From Owenia fusiformis (lineage: Eukaryota; Annelida; Polychaeta; Sabellida; Oweniidae): DNA of 64,000 nucleotides. The notes under the pieces were generated by a model. It did not search any database, was not told the DNA's origin, and saw only the letters and a program-made list of their open reading frames with translations. Positions 60,853 through 64,000 of the stretch are shown piece by piece (positions within the stretch are counted from its first letter, which is position 1; each line of letters opens with the position of its first letter). The stretch spans positions 34,971,375-35,035,374 of the forward strand of contig CAIIXF020000005.1 of the NCBI GenBank assembly GCA_903813345.2, in the 5' to 3' direction. Both the position numbers and the translations under genes were made by a program.

Positions 60853-63409
60853 GTGAACTGCCAGATACTAACAATGCATTTACCTCTTAAGTACAGTGGA
60901 CTTATACTAATGACAATCTGTGTAACCGTAATTGCTATAAAGGATGGGCATATACGGTTGGTCGGGGGATCCGACCATAGGCGAGGCAATGTACTCATAT
61001 GGCATGCTCTCCAGTGGGGCAGTGTGTGTGATGACCGGTGGTCAATTGAAAACGCCCATGTCGTGTGCAAACAACTAGGTTTCCCAAGTGCCGTTTCTAC
61101 AACTGAATTTGGGCAATATGGAAGAGCAAGACGTAAGTGATGAATAGTGTGACCCAGAAATGCAAATATTTTTTAATAATAACGGTTTATCCGTATGTAT
61201 ATTTGTTTGTCAAAAGAATAATAACGGTAATGACAGGCCCAGGTTCATAGGCAAGAAAAAATTGACGTTTTTTATTCGTTAGTTGCATTTTTGGGATTTC
61301 CTTGTTTGATACAGATATTGCTTTTTAAAAGTAAATTTCAAAATTATCATTACGTTGATAATCAGTGATACTTGGTAGTCTAGAATTTTAATGGTTCAAT
61401 GTTGCCTGCTTATAGTTTTGACACAGCTTTGGATTTCACTCGCAGCATATGCTCTGATATTTTGACATTTCGTTTTCATTTGAGCTCATCTGAGTTACAA
61501 CTGTCATTTAAGTTCAATAACCTAACTAGCTGTCCATAAATATTTTATGGACATGGTTATATATTACCACATGTCAACAAATTAACGTTAACAACTTAAC
61601 ATTTTCTGGTCCTCTTAGATGTGAATAAGATGTTAATAACATATGTATATATTTTGATTTGAAAATGAGTCTGCAACAGTAATATATCAAGACTTCGACA
61701 TTGAGAAATTTAAGGATATGACCTTGGACTTGGTATTTTTGAGCATTATGACGCACAAATCTCACGTCTTTACAGAGACAAGACGTGTCCCAAAGCATGA
61801 GTTTGAATAAACTAAAAAAACATAGCCTCAAAATACATTTGTCTTAATAAGGCTATATTTACGAGGTTAATTCAGTTTTCAACAACGGAGATTTGACATA
61901 CAATATAAACACTTCTCTTTTAAATTTACCAGATGCGAGTAGGTAGTTACCAGTTTCACCACCGGGTGGCTGGTTCGGGTTAATTAACATGGCAGGCTAG
62001 GTATACAAGAAACTTACGTTAAACGAGAATATTATCAGTTTAAGTGGATCAGTTTTCATACTTATCCTTGTGTATTTGGTGATTATACAAACGAAAGTTT
62101 GTCCAGAAAAAAATAGTATCTGCCCAACACAAGAAAAGATATTTCACTTTTTGTGATTTTGTAACATGGGGTTTATGGGGAATCTCCCCGACCTAGATTT
62201 TCAAAGTAGATAAACACTTTTTTAAACGATATTTTTAGAGACAATTATACATGTAATGTAAACTTCCAATATGATATCCCTTTAACTAAATTTTGAATAT
62301 TTAGTGAAGTATATCAAGATTATTTCTAAAACTGGAACCCTTACACCATTTTACTCATATCTTTGTTGTTTTAATAAATAACTCCCTGATTTTTTACACA
62401 TCTCTAAATGATTCAATTTCCTACCAGCCTACTATATTTTATGACCATCAGATTGATAGTCATATTGTTACCCCACTTTAAGGAACATGCCTCAGTAGCC
62501 AATATTGCGCTGTCGGGAAACCTGCACAAAACCTCCAAAATGTCCCTACCTGTTAGGATACGGCAGAGATAGATTGTATGCAAATAACCTTGGGACAATT
62601 GCAGACCTCAATTTAAGTGAGATCATCTGTATCATACATGCCATACCTGCTGAGGAATGCATTCAGGTCATTGACAACTATGCAGGTTTGCCTATAGTGC
62701 AATGATGGCCAAATCTGTAAAGTTGGGACTACCGGTCTGATGGTCATGAAATATGTTAGGGGGTAGGAAATTGATTATTGTATAAACGTGTAAGATATCA
62801 GGGAATAATTTCTCAAAATGACAAAGATATGAGGAAAATACAGGGTTTCCGTTTTTTGTCCATCCTGTATATTAATTTTGAATCTATGAACCTGGGTTTC
62901 GGACTGTGTGGTCAATGTGATGTATTTGGGGTGTATTAGTATTACTGTAAAATCACTATTTGACATTGATTTAGATAACATCTTACCTTTGGATGTACAT
63001 TAGGTAGGAGGATATAATAATTTATATATAATTTGAGGCATGCGGCCTATTTCTGAATGTGAATCACTTAATCTACATCTGTTGCTAGGTTTTACCTGAA
63101 ATAAATGGGTTGTATTTGTATGAATGCATGTATCATTAATTATAAATGAAGATTGTCACTTTGAATGTAGGTTTGATTTGGCTGGACAATGTTGTGTGTA
63201 AAGGAAGTGAGGATACTCTTGCAAATTGTACGCATGACCCTTGGGGTAAACATGATTGCGGGAGAGACGAAGCAGCAGGGGTGGTGTGCAATCGAAAACC
63301 CATAACTACACCAAAGCCCTCTCCGGACCCATTTATCGATTTAATGCCAGTCTTCAAAGTAGAATCATCCGATGAGGACACAGCCTCCAATTCTGCTATC
63401 GAAACTGAG
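60853..63409 (+). CDS. SRCR-domain secreted or membrane protein, 5' end of gene (two exons)
   Basis: Exon 1 is 60,853-61,132 (donor gtaagt) and exon 2 is 63,171-63,409 (acceptor tttgaatgtag, donor gtaaaa). The joint restores an Arg codon (one base plus two), leaving the next exon in phase 0. Residues 1-30 form a signal peptide with a SGLILMTICVTVIAI core; the second Met at 60,874 is an equally good start. One SRCR domain follows (about 33-137): IRLVGGS, GSVCDDRW, AHVVCKQLGF, IWLDNVVC, DTLANC, DCGRDEAAGVVC. It has six Cys split over two exons, the hallmark of group A. A Pro/Ser/Asp-rich linker follows and the gene runs past 63,409, where I could not find the next exon. The AHVVC and IWLDN motifs recall lysyl oxidase-like proteins, but without a catalytic domain in view the identity is open. 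Confidence 0.88.
62414..62773. mobile_element. 360-bp MITE in SRCR intron 1
   Basis: Inverted ends of ~40 bp: caatttcctaccagcctact plus atattttatgaccatcaga at the left, and the inverse (tctgatggtcatgaaatatg, ggtaggaaattg) at the right. ATT flanks both sides. Frames in it (62,413-62,598 minus, 62,505-62,705 plus) are not supported. Confidence 0.8.
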
Positions 63410-63688
63410 GTAAAAAAAGATGATTTTTATTATTAGAATATTTATACTTGCCGCGTAGTTTGAAAATAAAAGTTCCCCATGGTCATTGGAAAGAAATTGC
63501 ATTGTTGTGCATATTATGTGATATAATCCCCTAAGTACATACAGTAGGTCGTCCAAGATGGATTAAAGCGTTGTAGCTGTGTAGAATTTGCTGTTTATCA
63601 TATATCTATTATAAGTTAACTACAGGGTGACCCGGATAAAATCTCTTATTTAGGAATTTGGCATAACCTTCTTCATTGATTATTGTAA

Positions 63689-64000
63689 ATGTTAAAATTA
63701 GCAAGTGACCCCCTCGCCATTCCATTATCAAAACTTTTTAATTCGATTCTCACTTCCAAGACTTTTCCTTCAAAATGGAAAGAAGGAGTTGTTTGTCCTA
63801 TCCATAAAAAAGATGACAAATCTCTAATAAAAAATTATCGGCCTGTAACTTTACTTTGTACAATGTCTAAACTTTTTGAAAAAATAGTAAATTGTAAACT
63901 GATGACCCACTTGACATCAAATAACCTAATTTATGAAATGCAATCTGGATTTCTTAAAGAACACAACACTCAACTCCAACTAACTGCTATAACAAACTAC
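63689..64000 (+). mobile_element. LINE reverse-transcriptase fragment, cut by window edge
   Basis: An open frame from 63,689 to the window end (104 codons, no stop) reads as the N-terminal part of a non-LTR reverse transcriptase. It has KWKEGVVCPIHKKDDK, then NYRPVTLLCTMSKLFEKIV, then LIYEMQSGFLKEHNTQLQL, the RT blocks typical of jockey/CR1-group LINEs. A TAA stop lies just upstream of the ATG and no endonuclease domain precedes it, so the copy is 5'-truncated. It probably lies in an intron of the SRCR gene. The YxDD catalytic motif would be beyond the window. Could be the same family as the 28.4-kb fragment; the two pieces do not overlap, so this cannot be judged. Confidence 0.9.

Overview
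The window is AT-rich eukaryotic DNA from an animal. Coding capacity is low, genes are split by GT-AG introns, and many non-autonomous DNA transposons, fold-back elements, minisatellites and LINE fragments are present. The three genes (an alpha2-adrenergic-type amine receptor, an animal AprA/PhoPQ-related secreted protein, and a group A SRCR protein) fit a bilaterian invertebrate, probably marine. The sequence does not resolve the phylum. Nothing is prokaryotic: there are no operons, Shine-Dalgarno-linked ORFs or CRISPR array. Most long ORFs on either strand are chance or repeat-derived frames.

1-14.1 kb has no gene I can support. It is built from repeats: two copies of a GC-ended fold-back element (2.7-3.1 and 12.8-13.25 kb), a ~46-bp tandem array (4.4-4.9 kb), a 34-bp minisatellite open in all three forward frames (5.7-6.2 kb), a 2.84-kb inverted-repeat element with a 5-bp target duplication (6.3-9.15 kb) that carries a second element, a 0.88-kb inverted repeat (10.07-10.96 kb), and a 2.4-kb interval flanked by inverted stutter repeats (11.65-14.1 kb).

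14.7-38.8 kb is an old direct tandem duplication. Copy A (about 14.69-25.76 kb) and copy B (about 27.87-38.80 kb) align in the same order over many noncoding blocks, offset by 12-13 kb. Each copy has private insertions: satellites and a mariner-type MITE in A; a LINE 3' end, a near-perfect 0.89-kb palindrome and other small elements in B. No coding exon was recognised in either copy. The conserved blocks are candidate regulatory or noncoding-RNA sequence.

38.8-46.4 kb holds the amine GPCR. Its coding region is intronless (43,368-45,023, plus strand), preceded by a likely noncoding 5' exon junction and three upstream ATGs, and followed by an AATAAA at 45,515. An 808-bp MITE lies just downstream.

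47.4-55.7 kb holds a 14-exon minus-strand gene, reconstructed here with every splice phase in register (518 codons). It encodes a secreted protein of the autocrine proliferation repressor A / PhoPQ-activated pathogenicity-related family, an alpha/beta-hydrolase-like fold. Its introns contain copies of at least four MITE families also found elsewhere in the window.

55.7-64 kb: intergenic DNA with one TA-flanked element, then the 5' end of an SRCR-domain gene (plus strand; two coding exons, 60,853-61,132 and 63,171-63,409, gene continuing rightward), and the start of a reverse-transcriptase fragment cut by the window edge. The three genes are unrelated in pathway, except that the receptor, the AprA-like factor and the SRCR protein all act at or outside the cell surface.
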